The translations under genes and the position numbers were made by a program. From assembly GCF_024138715.1 (NCBI RefSeq), contig NZ_CP092074.1:3162001-3226000 (forward strand): DNA of 64,000 nt, written 5' to 3'. Within the stretch, counting starts at the first letter, position 1, and every line of letters begins with the position of its first letter. This document shows positions 52,183 through 59,535 of the stretch, one piece after another. Below the pieces are notes generated by a model. It did no database searches, was not told the origin of the DNA, and saw nothing but the letters and a program-made list of their open reading frames with translations. This DNA comes from Emticicia sp. 21SJ11W-3. Lineage in GTDB: Bacteria > Bacteroidota > Bacteroidia > Cytophagales > Spirosomataceae.

Positions 52183-53184
52183 CTAGTTCAAGGAAAAGTT
52201 AAATTTTTCTTGTTTGCGAATCAGCGCAGAAACTATATGTAAAATTTTGTTTCTAACAGCATTCAAAGCCGACATTTTGCTTTTATCTTCGGCAAGTTTT
52301 CTTTCATAATATTGCTTAATAGGTTGACACCATTTGACCGTAGATAGCGCGGCCATATGCAGTGCTTGCTTTAGTTTTTTATTAGCCAGATGTGAAACTC
52401 GTGGTGTATTTTTAAGACTACTCCCTGATTCTTTTTTAAAAGGTACTACACCTGCATGACAAGCAATTTTTCTTGGATCAGAAATCGTTTCAAAGTTATT
52501 AGTTGCCGTAATCAGGGCAATGGCAGTTTGTTTGCCAACACCTGGAATACTTTCAATCAAATCCTTGTTATTGTCAACTTGCAGATCTTCTTTGACTATT
52601 TCATCCAACTCTTTGTCAATTTTGGCAATACTTTTGGCTAATCCTGCTATTGAATCCTGTAAGGTCTTCTTTAAAGATGCATGGTCTTTTGTAGAAACAA
52701 ATCCCTTCATTTCATTGACATGCCGTTCTATCTGATGCTTCTGTTTGAGTAATAATTGTCTAGCAGATTGTAAACGTTTCATCTTTACAACCACTTTATT
52801 ATCAGGTTTATATATCCTGATTGTTGGAAGATTCTTTCTTAAATACTGGGCAATTAGATACGCATCAGCACTATCTGATTTCTCTCGCCTAATACCCTTT
52901 GAGTTAGCAATGTCTAGGGCATTAGATACCACCAAATCTAATCCTTTTTCGACCGCATAAACTTTAAAAGGATTTGAATAGATACCCGTATTTTCCATCC
53001 CAAATAATATCGAGCCTAAGTCTTTATACCCTGCATTCTTCAGATTTTTTAACAAACCAGAAATGTCTTTTGCTGTATTGTCAATCTGCCCATTTAATAG
53101 AACTTTGTCCATTGAATCAATTAGCGAATAATCAATCGTCAATTTTGATACATCCATTCCTAAAAATAATGTCTTGGTTTTCAT
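52183..53184 (-). CDS. IS110-family DEDD transposase/recombinase, copy 3
   Basis: 333 residues, identical to the other copies; see 56209-57210. Confidence 0.92.
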   Translation of the reverse strand: MKTKTLFLGMDVSKLTIDYSLIDSMDKVLLNGQIDNTAKDISGLLKNLKNAGYKDLGSILFGMENTGIYSNPFKVYAVEKGLDLVVSNALDIANSKGIRREKSDSADAYLIAQYLRKNLPTIRIYKPDNKVVVKMKRLQSARQLLLKQKHQIERHVNEMKGFVSTKDHASLKKTLQDSIAGLAKSIAKIDKELDEIVKEDLQVDNNKDLIESIPGVGKQTAIALITATNNFETISDPRKIACHAGVVPFKKESGSSLKNTPRVSHLANKKLKQALHMAALSTVKWCQPIKQYYERKLAEDKSKMSALNAVRNKILHIVSALIRKQEKFNFSLN

Positions 53185-53216
53185 ATCTTTGTAATAGTTG
53201 AAGAATAAGAAGTTGG

Positions 53217-53408
53217 TTTCGATAGATTGACACATGTCTTTAATAATAGGGTCGGTAGCCCTGAATTTCTATTTGTGTTGACTATCGAAGTAGCGAGGGT
53301 AGGACTATATCCCCTTATAGGCTCCAAGCCTATGACTCTAATTAGTTTCCCTACCCCCCACAACTTCTATAATTGTTAATCTTACCAAAGATAACCTTTC
53401 TTGGTTTT
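53217..53408 (-). ncRNA. Bridge RNA candidate, IS110 copy 3
   Basis: Same sequence as the candidate at 55985-56176, minus strand. Confidence 0.75.
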
Positions 53409-53475
53409 GTACAGCTTGCTTTTCATTTACAAATCTAAAAGACTCTGTCGCAGTGGCCTTTCAAATAAACAATAA

Positions 53476-54051
53476 ATGCTGACACCCATGGCTGTAAGAG
53501 TAAGACAAAATCAAAAAGAAGCGGTTTATTTCTTGACATTCACCTGTTACAACTGGATACCCCTTTTTGAAATCACTCAGTTATATGATAACCTCTATCA
53601 ATGGCTTAACCTACTGAATCGGCAGAACATCCGGACGTTGGGTTATGTTTTTATGCCAAATCACCTGCATTGCATGATTTACTTACCCAAAGATGCTCCT
53701 GAACTCTACAAAGTTATCAGTAACGCAAAAAGATTTATGGCCTATGAAATTGTCAAGCGGCTAGAACAAGCTAATAATTCAGAGTTATTGGAAAGGCTCG
53801 AAAATGCTGTAAAAGCCAGAGAAGCAAAAAAAGGAAAGTTACATCAGGTATTCAATGAGTCTTACGATGCCAAAGAATGTTTTAATGAAGATTTTATACT
53901 GCAAAAGCTAAATTACATGCATAAAAACCCATTAAGTGGTAAGTGGAATCTGGCAGCAAATTATCTGGCGTATGCTTATTCATCTGCCAGATTTTATAAT
54001 TTGAACGAGAAAGATGCGAAAGTAGAACTGACTCACTATCTGGATATTTAG
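53476..54051 (+). CDS. REP-associated tyrosine transposase (RAYT, Y1/IS200-like)
   Basis: 191 residues (or 187 from the second Met). A single-domain Y1 HUH-type nuclease: VYFLTFTCYNWIPLF as the first strand, VFMPNHLHCMIYL with the HxH metal pair (residues 63-65), and LNYMHKNPLSGKWNLA with the catalytic Tyr at about 147, followed by AYSSARFY. RAYTs are single-copy domesticated relatives of IS200 transposases that act on REP palindromes. This one is flanked by the window's REP-like repeats on both sides, which supports the pairing. IS110 copy 3 lies 34 bp upstream and may affect its expression. Confidence 0.92.
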   Translation: MLTPMAVRVRQNQKEAVYFLTFTCYNWIPLFEITQLYDNLYQWLNLLNRQNIRTLGYVFMPNHLHCMIYLPKDAPELYKVISNAKRFMAYEIVKRLEQANNSELLERLENAVKAREAKKGKLHQVFNESYDAKECFNEDFILQKLNYMHKNPLSGKWNLAANYLAYAYSSARFYNLNEKDAKVELTHYLDI

Positions 54052-54068
54052 TGTTTAGATAGTACCAA

Positions 54069-54122
54069 CGACAGAGTCCCCTTGCTTATGCTCATACCAA
54101 AACACGCGGGAGACTCTGTCGG
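54069..54122 (-). repeat. REP-like palindrome 7, intact, opposite orientation
   Basis: CGACAGAGTCCCCTTGCTT ... CGGGAGACTCTGTCGG, 17 bp after the RAYT stop. With the opposite-orientation copies before the gene it frames the RAYT in inverted REPs. Confidence 0.85.
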
Positions 54123-54175
54123 AACCAGCTTTTCACAACAAGAACCTTATAAATATACAAAAACCTTGGCTGTCT

Positions 54176-54241
54176 CAGCAGTGTCTCCTGACTGTGCGTC
54201 CCCGTGCGCCTAAGTCCACGTCAAGCAAAGGGACTCTAATG
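54176..54241 (+). repeat. REP-like palindrome 8, degenerate
   Basis: CAGTGTCTCCTGACTG ... CAAGCAAAGGGACTCTAATGC; arms decayed. Confidence 0.6.
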
Positions 54242-54316
54242 CAGCCGGGGAAATATTAAAGAAGAAAATGGCTAATCGTAAAACTTTAAAAAATAATCCC
54301 TAACCCAAAGGCCATA

Positions 54317-54365
54317 GCGACAGTGTCCCCTTCCTTATGCTCATACCAACACACGCGGGAGACTC
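54317..54365 (-). repeat. REP-like palindrome 9, degenerate
   Basis: GCGACAGTGTCCCCTTCCTT ... CGCGGGAGACTC; the terminal arm is truncated. Confidence 0.6.
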
Positions 54366-54405
54366 ATAAACAATAAATGCCATAACAAATAGAAAAAAAT
54401 TGTCC

Positions 54406-54448
54406 CGACAGAGTCTCCCGTAAGCCCGGCCGGAACTAAGCAAGGGGA
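54406..54448 (+). repeat. REP-like palindrome 10, left part (split by IS110 copy 4)
   Basis: CGACAGAGTCTCCCG ... AGCAAGGGGA; right arm at 55729 (GACTCTGTAGCGG) with one altered region. Confidence 0.8.
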
Positions 54449-54470
54449 TTTCTATGATAAAGACAAAGAA

Positions 54471-55472
54471 CTAGTTCAAGGAAAAGTTAAATTTTTCTTG
54501 TTTGCGAATCAGCGCAGAAACTATATGTAAAATTTTGTTTCTAACAGCATTCAAAGCCGACATTTTGCTTTTATCTTCGGCAAGTTTTCTTTCATAATAT
54601 TGCTTAATAGGTTGACACCATTTGACCGTAGATAGCGCGGCCATATGCAGTGCTTGCTTTAGTTTTTTATTAGCCAGATGTGAAACTCGTGGTGTATTTT
54701 TAAGACTACTCCCTGATTCTTTTTTAAAAGGTACTACACCTGCATGACAAGCAATTTTTCTTGGATCAGAAATCGTTTCAAAGTTATTAGTTGCCGTAAT
54801 CAGGGCAATGGCAGTTTGTTTGCCAACACCTGGAATACTTTCAATCAAATCCTTGTTATTGTCAACTTGCAGATCTTCTTTGACTATTTCATCCAACTCT
54901 TTGTCAATTTTGGCAATACTTTTGGCTAATCCTGCTATTGAATCCTGTAAGGTCTTCTTTAAAGATGCATGGTCTTTTGTAGAAACAAATCCCTTCATTT
55001 CATTGACATGCCGTTCTATCTGATGCTTCTGTTTGAGTAATAATTGTCTAGCAGATTGTAAACGTTTCATCTTTACAACCACTTTATTATCAGGTTTATA
55101 TATCCTGATTGTTGGAAGATTCTTTCTTAAATACTGGGCAATTAGATACGCATCAGCACTATCTGATTTCTCTCGCCTAATACCCTTTGAGTTAGCAATG
55201 TCTAGGGCATTAGATACCACCAAATCTAATCCTTTTTCGACCGCATAAACTTTAAAAGGATTTGAATAGATACCCGTATTTTCCATCCCAAATAATATCG
55301 AGCCTAAGTCTTTATACCCTGCATTCTTCAGATTTTTTAACAAACCAGAAATGTCTTTTGCTGTATTGTCAATCTGCCCATTTAATAGAACTTTGTCCAT
55401 TGAATCAATTAGCGAATAATCAATCGTCAATTTTGATACATCCATTCCTAAAAATAATGTCTTGGTTTTCAT
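54471..55472 (-). CDS. IS110-family DEDD transposase/recombinase, copy 4
   Basis: 333 residues, identical to the other copies; see 56209-57210. Confidence 0.92.
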   Translation of the reverse strand: MKTKTLFLGMDVSKLTIDYSLIDSMDKVLLNGQIDNTAKDISGLLKNLKNAGYKDLGSILFGMENTGIYSNPFKVYAVEKGLDLVVSNALDIANSKGIRREKSDSADAYLIAQYLRKNLPTIRIYKPDNKVVVKMKRLQSARQLLLKQKHQIERHVNEMKGFVSTKDHASLKKTLQDSIAGLAKSIAKIDKELDEIVKEDLQVDNNKDLIESIPGVGKQTAIALITATNNFETISDPRKIACHAGVVPFKKESGSSLKNTPRVSHLANKKLKQALHMAALSTVKWCQPIKQYYERKLAEDKSKMSALNAVRNKILHIVSALIRKQEKFNFSLN

Positions 55473-55504
55473 ATCTTTGTAATAGTTGAAGAATAAGAAG
55501 TTGG

Positions 55505-55696
55505 TTTCGATAGATTGACACATGTCTTTAATAATAGGGTCGGTAGCCCTGAATTTCTATTTGTGTTGACTATCGAAGTAGCGAGGGTAGGACTATATCC
55601 CCTTATAGGCTCCAAGCCTATGACTCTAATTAGTTTCCCTACCCCCCACAACTTCTATAATTGTTAATCTTACCAAAGATAACCTTTCTTGGTTTT
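55505..55696 (-). ncRNA. Bridge RNA candidate, IS110 copy 4
   Basis: Same sequence as the candidate at 55985-56176, minus strand. Confidence 0.75.
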
Positions 55697-55830
55697 GTAC
55701 AGCTTGCTTTTCATTTACAAATCTAAAAGACTCTGTAGCGGAGGCCTATAATTAAAGCAGTTGAGAGCATATATTCAATACCTACTATGATGAAGGAAAT
55801 ATTTCCGCTTTGGGGAATAAAAAGTAGAGA

Positions 55831-55871
55831 TTGCGCCTAAGCCCACGTTAAGCAAGGGGACTCTGCTGCGG
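55831..55871 (+). repeat. REP-like half-element 11
   Basis: GCCTAAGCCCACGTTAAGCA then AGGGGACTCTGCTGCGG; only the right half is present. It is followed by the ~85-bp spacer repeat (GAAGAAAATGACTAACCTTA ...) that also occurs at about 54255 and 57410. Confidence 0.65.
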
Positions 55872-55984
55872 CCAATGACTAGAAATTCATAAAGAAGAAA
55901 ATGACTAACCTTAAAAAACAATCCCAAACCCAAAGGCCACAACGACAGAGTCTTTTAGATTTGTAAATGAAAAGCAAGCTGTAC

Positions 55985-56176
55985 AAAACCAAGAAAGGTT
56001 ATCTTTGGTAAGATTAACAATTATAGAAGTTGTGGGGGGTAGGGAAACTAATTAGAGTCATAGGCTTGGAGCCTATAAGGGGATATAGTCCTACCCTCGC
56101 TACTTCGATAGTCAACACAAATAGAAATTCAGGGCTACCGACCCTATTATTAAAGACATGTGTCAATCTATCGAAA
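55985..56176 (+). ncRNA. Bridge RNA candidate of IS110 copy 5
   Basis: Three stem-loops are readable. A 5' hairpin: ACCAAG (55988-55993) with TTTGGT (56004-56009). A target-binding loop: outer stem GGGTAGG (56037-56043)/CCTACCC (56090-56096) and inner stem ATAGGCT (56060-56066)/AGCCTAT (56070-56076), with internal-loop strands ending AGAGTC (56054-56059) and starting AAGGGGA (56077-56083). A donor-binding loop: outer stem TTCGATAG (56104-56111)/CTATCGAA (56168-56175), inner hairpin AGGG/CCCT, and strands ATAGAAATTC (56121-56130) and TTAAAGA (56150-56156). AGAGTC equals the left target half plus core. AAGGGGA is complementary to the core plus right half (TCCCCTT). The donor strands resemble the element ends ATAGAAATC and, inverted, TCTTT. 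Confidence 0.82.
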
Positions 56177-56208
56177 CCAACTTCTTATTCTTCAACTATT
56201 ACAAAGAT

Positions 56209-57210
56209 ATGAAAACCAAGACATTATTTTTAGGAATGGATGTATCAAAATTGACGATTGATTATTCGCTAATTGATTCAATGGACAAAGTTCTATTAAA
56301 TGGGCAGATTGACAATACAGCAAAAGACATTTCTGGTTTGTTAAAAAATCTGAAGAATGCAGGGTATAAAGACTTAGGCTCGATATTATTTGGGATGGAA
56401 AATACGGGTATCTATTCAAATCCTTTTAAAGTTTATGCGGTCGAAAAAGGATTAGATTTGGTGGTATCTAATGCCCTAGACATTGCTAACTCAAAGGGTA
56501 TTAGGCGAGAGAAATCAGATAGTGCTGATGCGTATCTAATTGCCCAGTATTTAAGAAAGAATCTTCCAACAATCAGGATATATAAACCTGATAATAAAGT
56601 GGTTGTAAAGATGAAACGTTTACAATCTGCTAGACAATTATTACTCAAACAGAAGCATCAGATAGAACGGCATGTCAATGAAATGAAGGGATTTGTTTCT
56701 ACAAAAGACCATGCATCTTTAAAGAAGACCTTACAGGATTCAATAGCAGGATTAGCCAAAAGTATTGCCAAAATTGACAAAGAGTTGGATGAAATAGTCA
56801 AAGAAGATCTGCAAGTTGACAATAACAAGGATTTGATTGAAAGTATTCCAGGTGTTGGCAAACAAACTGCCATTGCCCTGATTACGGCAACTAATAACTT
56901 TGAAACGATTTCTGATCCAAGAAAAATTGCTTGTCATGCAGGTGTAGTACCTTTTAAAAAAGAATCAGGGAGTAGTCTTAAAAATACACCACGAGTTTCA
57001 CATCTGGCTAATAAAAAACTAAAGCAAGCACTGCATATGGCCGCGCTATCTACGGTCAAATGGTGTCAACCTATTAAGCAATATTATGAAAGAAAACTTG
57101 CCGAAGATAAAAGCAAAATGTCGGCTTTGAATGCTGTTAGAAACAAAATTTTACATATAGTTTCTGCGCTGATTCGCAAACAAGAAAAATTTAACTTTTC
57201 CTTGAACTAG
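56209..57210 (+). CDS. IS110-family DEDD transposase/recombinase, copy 5
   Basis: 333-residue IS110 recombinase. The RuvC-like DEDD domain shows LFLGMDVSK (Asp11), FGMENTGIYS (Glu64) and KSDSADAYLIA (Asp104, Asp107). A coiled-coil linker follows. The C-terminal Tnp_20 domain has IESIPGVGKQTAIALI and CHAGVVPFKKESGSS with the probable catalytic Ser near 253, then the PRVSHLANKKLKQAL helix. I start at ATG 56209 rather than the in-frame ATG 56158, because 56158 lies inside the donor-loop stem of the bridge RNA and the family begins with this first strand. The long 5' and short 3' non-coding ends place it in the IS110 rather than the IS1111 group. Confidence 0.93.
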   Translation: MKTKTLFLGMDVSKLTIDYSLIDSMDKVLLNGQIDNTAKDISGLLKNLKNAGYKDLGSILFGMENTGIYSNPFKVYAVEKGLDLVVSNALDIANSKGIRREKSDSADAYLIAQYLRKNLPTIRIYKPDNKVVVKMKRLQSARQLLLKQKHQIERHVNEMKGFVSTKDHASLKKTLQDSIAGLAKSIAKIDKELDEIVKEDLQVDNNKDLIESIPGVGKQTAIALITATNNFETISDPRKIACHAGVVPFKKESGSSLKNTPRVSHLANKKLKQALHMAALSTVKWCQPIKQYYERKLAEDKSKMSALNAVRNKILHIVSALIRKQEKFNFSLN

Positions 57211-57232
57211 TTCTTTGTCTTTATCATAGAAA

Positions 57233-57279
57233 TCCCCTTGCTTACACTTTATCCCTCATACACGGGAGACTCCGTCGGA
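57233..57279 (-). repeat. REP-like palindrome 12, right part (split by IS110 copy 5)
   Basis: TCCCCTTGCTTACAC ... CACGGGAGACTCCGTCGG; its other end, CGACAGAGTC, is at 55943-55952. Confidence 0.8.
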
Positions 57280-57330
57280 ACCACCTTTTCATTATAAGAA
57301 CAATAAACCCATAAAAAGCAGTAACGGTCT

Positions 57331-57400
57331 CAGCAGTGTCTCCTGACTGGGCGTCCCCGTGCGCTCAAGGCCACGTTAAGCAAGGGGACTCTGTTGTGGC
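57331..57400 (+). repeat. REP-like palindrome 13, degenerate
   Basis: CAGCAGTGTCTCCTGACTGG ... GTTAAGCAAGGGGACTCTGTTGTGGCC. Similar to degenerate copy 8, with the same spacer repeat following. Confidence 0.6.
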
Positions 57401-57472
57401 CGAGGATATCTTAAAGAAGAAAATGACAAACCTCAAAACCTTAAAAAGCAATCCCCAACCCAAAGGCCACAA

Positions 57473-57526
57473 CGACAGAGTCCCCTTGCTTACACGTTAT
57501 CCCTCACACACGGGAGACTCCGTCGG
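57473..57526 (-). repeat. REP-like palindrome 14, intact
   Basis: CGACAGAGTCCCCTTGCTT ... CACGGGAGACTCCGTCGG; opposite orientation to copy 15. Confidence 0.8.
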
Positions 57527-57567
57527 AACATTCATAACTGCCACAACAAATAACAATAAAATTGTCC

Positions 57568-57619
57568 CGACAGAGTCTCCCGTAAGCCCGGCCGGAACCA
57601 AGCAAGGGGACTCTGTCGC
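57568..57619 (+). repeat. REP-like palindrome 15, intact, at the broken exporter gene
   Basis: CGACAGAGTCTCCCG ... AGCAAGGGGACTCTGTCGC. Its right edge is the point where the C39 peptidase/ABC exporter gene loses homology. Confidence 0.85.
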
Positions 57620-57996
57620 AGAGGATCTTTTGTGTAGGTAAGCAATTCTTTGCCCGGATCAGCCACATGAACAGTTATATCTCTGCCAAAACGGCTTTTT
57701 GAAATCTTATAAACCACCACAAAATGATTCTGCTGCCAGTGCACTATACATGGCAAAGGTGCTTCTGAAACGAGTTTTTCAAAGCTTACTTTTACGGCCA
57801 ATGTTTTAAAACCAATATCTTCAGCGGCTTGGGCAATACCCAATAAAGAAACACCCTCTTTGCCAATTTCTGCTTTGTTGCGCAGTGTCTGTATGCTCAG
57901 ACTCTTCTTATAGTGCTTTGCCACCATGCGTAAGCAGGTAGGGCCGCAATCCATCGCGTCGTGTTGCTGTATATAAGGAAATTTAGTACTTGGCAC
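57620..57996 (-). pseudogene. C39 peptidase domain of a peptidase-containing ABC exporter, truncated
   Basis: About 125 native residues. The frame then enters the REP palindrome and adds about 29 junk residues before a stop at 57532. The C39 domain is complete: QQHDAMDCGPTCLRMVAKHY (catalytic Cys 17), HWQQNHFVVVYKI (catalytic His) and VHVADPGKELLTYTK (Asp). The membrane and ATPase domains, normally another ~550-600 residues, are missing. The start lies 4 bp after the stop of the TlpA-like gene, so the two formed an operon. Intact relatives cleave double-glycine leaders and export peptides. The peptidase alone could in principle still fold. Confidence 0.8.
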
Positions 57997-58000
57997 AACT

Positions 58001-59089
58001 TTAGTTAATTAGTTTTTCCTTCAATAATTTTTCTAATTTTCCCGGAGAAATATCAATGGCAATAATCGTACCTTCTGAGTCAATTAAAAAGTTAGAGGGC
58101 AAACTGTTTATATTCCAGTTATTCAAAACTTCGGGCTCCATCATATTCTCCCATTTCATTTCGTATTTCCTGAGAGTTTTTTCATAAATAGCTTTTTTTG
58201 AGGCCTCATCACTAGAAATTCCATATATTTCAAAGCCTTTAGAATGATAATCTGTATAAATTTTCTTTAAGTCTGGAATAAGCGCAAGACATGGCTTACA
58301 CCATGTTGCCCAAAATTCTATAAGTGTGATTTTATTTTTATGAAAATCCTTGTACTTATTAGGTAATATATTCCTGCTGATTTGCGAGCCGACTACTAAG
58401 GTTTTTTCAATATTTAATTTTTGTATTAATGTTTTATAAGGTCTGCTTGATTTTATTTCATCAGAGAATAATGTGGTATTATTAAATATCTCGCTAATGT
58501 ATCCATTACTCGTATAATCTAAAATCGTAATCCATAATGCTATGTAAGAACCCGGATGCTCAGTAATATACTTATTAAGGATTTTATGCTTTTCATGAAT
58601 GTCTGTTACGTTAGGAAAAAACATGGAAGACTGATTATTTATCTCTAAATGTTTATATAAGGCTCTTATTTTTAGAAATTCATTATTGGCTGCAGTGATG
58701 TCCAATAATTCTATAACCGGACTCTGTAAATTATTTATTTTTACATGAGTTACACCGGCTTGTACAAAAAAAACGTGAGATATATTAAAATTTATGCTTC
58801 CATCTATCATTTTCTCCTCCGTTATTTGCATAGGTATAGGATAATCTACTTTACCTTTTATTTCAAAAGCATTATTTCTTACTTTTACGTATTTCATCGG
58901 AAAATCAACTTTATCAAAAGAACTATCTATACCTATTTCCAGATAATCTTTGTCAAGACCAACAGCTGCAATTAATAATTCTTTTTTATCATAATAATTG
59001 GACTTTCCGATAATTTTAAATTCTTTTTGATTCTGTCCCATTATCATTTGAGCAGAAATAATCAGCAAAAAAAATGTTGATTTCCACAT
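58001..59089 (-). CDS. TlpA-like thioredoxin-fold protein near peptide exporter
   Basis: 362 residues: signal peptide (ending MIMGQ), a β-rich N-terminal half of DUF4369 character (FKIIGKSNYYDKKELLIAAV), and a C-terminal thioredoxin domain with FWATWCKPC (CxxC about residue 267) and the cis-Pro region NSLPSNFLID. The next gene downstream begins 4 bp after its stop and encodes the C39 exporter peptidase. Thiol proteins beside C39 exporters in Bacteroidota commonly serve Cys-containing secreted peptides. The gene itself appears intact. Confidence 0.87.
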   Translation of the reverse strand: MWKSTFFLLIISAQMIMGQNQKEFKIIGKSNYYDKKELLIAAVGLDKDYLEIGIDSSFDKVDFPMKYVKVRNNAFEIKGKVDYPIPMQITEEKMIDGSINFNISHVFFVQAGVTHVKINNLQSPVIELLDITAANNEFLKIRALYKHLEINNQSSMFFPNVTDIHEKHKILNKYITEHPGSYIALWITILDYTSNGYISEIFNNTTLFSDEIKSSRPYKTLIQKLNIEKTLVVGSQISRNILPNKYKDFHKNKITLIEFWATWCKPCLALIPDLKKIYTDYHSKGFEIYGISSDEASKKAIYEKTLRKYEMKWENMMEPEVLNNWNINSLPSNFLIDSEGTIIAIDISPGKLEKLLKEKLIN

Positions 59090-59094
59090 AATTT

Positions 59095-59360
59095 CTTTTT
59101 TAAAGAATAGAAGTTATTTAATTTTATGTTTTTGTTTGTAGCCGTTTTCAAGAAACGGCAAGTAAATGAGATTAAAGTGATTTCTGCTTTAGTTTCAAAT
59201 CTAATTAATAATGATTTAAAACTATCCATCCATGCGTTTGCATATTCGATTACACAACGTCTCTTATAGAGTTCTTCATCAAAGTATTGATAAGGATTAG
59301 TTAGTAGCGTATTCTTAGCATTTCTTGAATTATAACCAATATTAGCTTCAATTCCCTTTA
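59095..59360 (-). pseudogene. IS5-like transposase C-terminal remnant
   Basis: The minus frame carries FDEELYKRRCVIEYANAWMD then SFKSLLIRFETKAE and FTCRFLKTATNKN. This is the C-terminal E-x-x-N-A-W...RFE pattern of IS5/IS1182-type DDE transposases. The upstream part is cut off by the IS3 element whose end lies at about 59361. The first Asp residues of the catalytic site are absent. Confidence 0.75.
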
Positions 59361-59535
59361 TGCTACTCCCCAATGGTTGTACCACGAAGTGGTAAAGTTA
59401 AGTTGAGAATAAATAATTTATTGTTGTAAATCTGTGTTGAAAGCGGGAAATAACTCAAAGAGTTATTCTCGTTTTCAACACTTTTTCTTTTTGGTTCTTT
59501 TTCTTTTTGTTAGTAAGCTGTGATTATGTTGATAA

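Larger units (their letters stand above)
52159..53442 (-). mobile_element. IS110-family element, copy 3
   Basis: 1,284 bp with GA at both ends (52159-52160, 53441-53442). It separates the REP from the intact RAYT gene that the REP precedes. Confidence 0.9.
54447..55730 (-). mobile_element. IS110-family element, copy 4
   Basis: 1,284 bp with GA at both ends (54447-54448, 55729-55730), same insertion base as the other copies. Confidence 0.9.
55951..57234 (+). mobile_element. IS110-family element, copy 5 (opposite orientation)
   Basis: 1,284 bp with TC at both ends (55951-55952, 57233-57234), the complement of GA in the other copies. The left flank is CGACAGAG and the right flank CCCTTGCTT, so it lies in the right arm of REP 12, which is itself inverted. 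Confidence 0.9.

Noticed and set aside
57336-57641. 101-codon plus-strand open frame through the REP region
   Set aside because: Composed of REP palindromes and spacer repeats read as protein (DRVPLL-type repeats).
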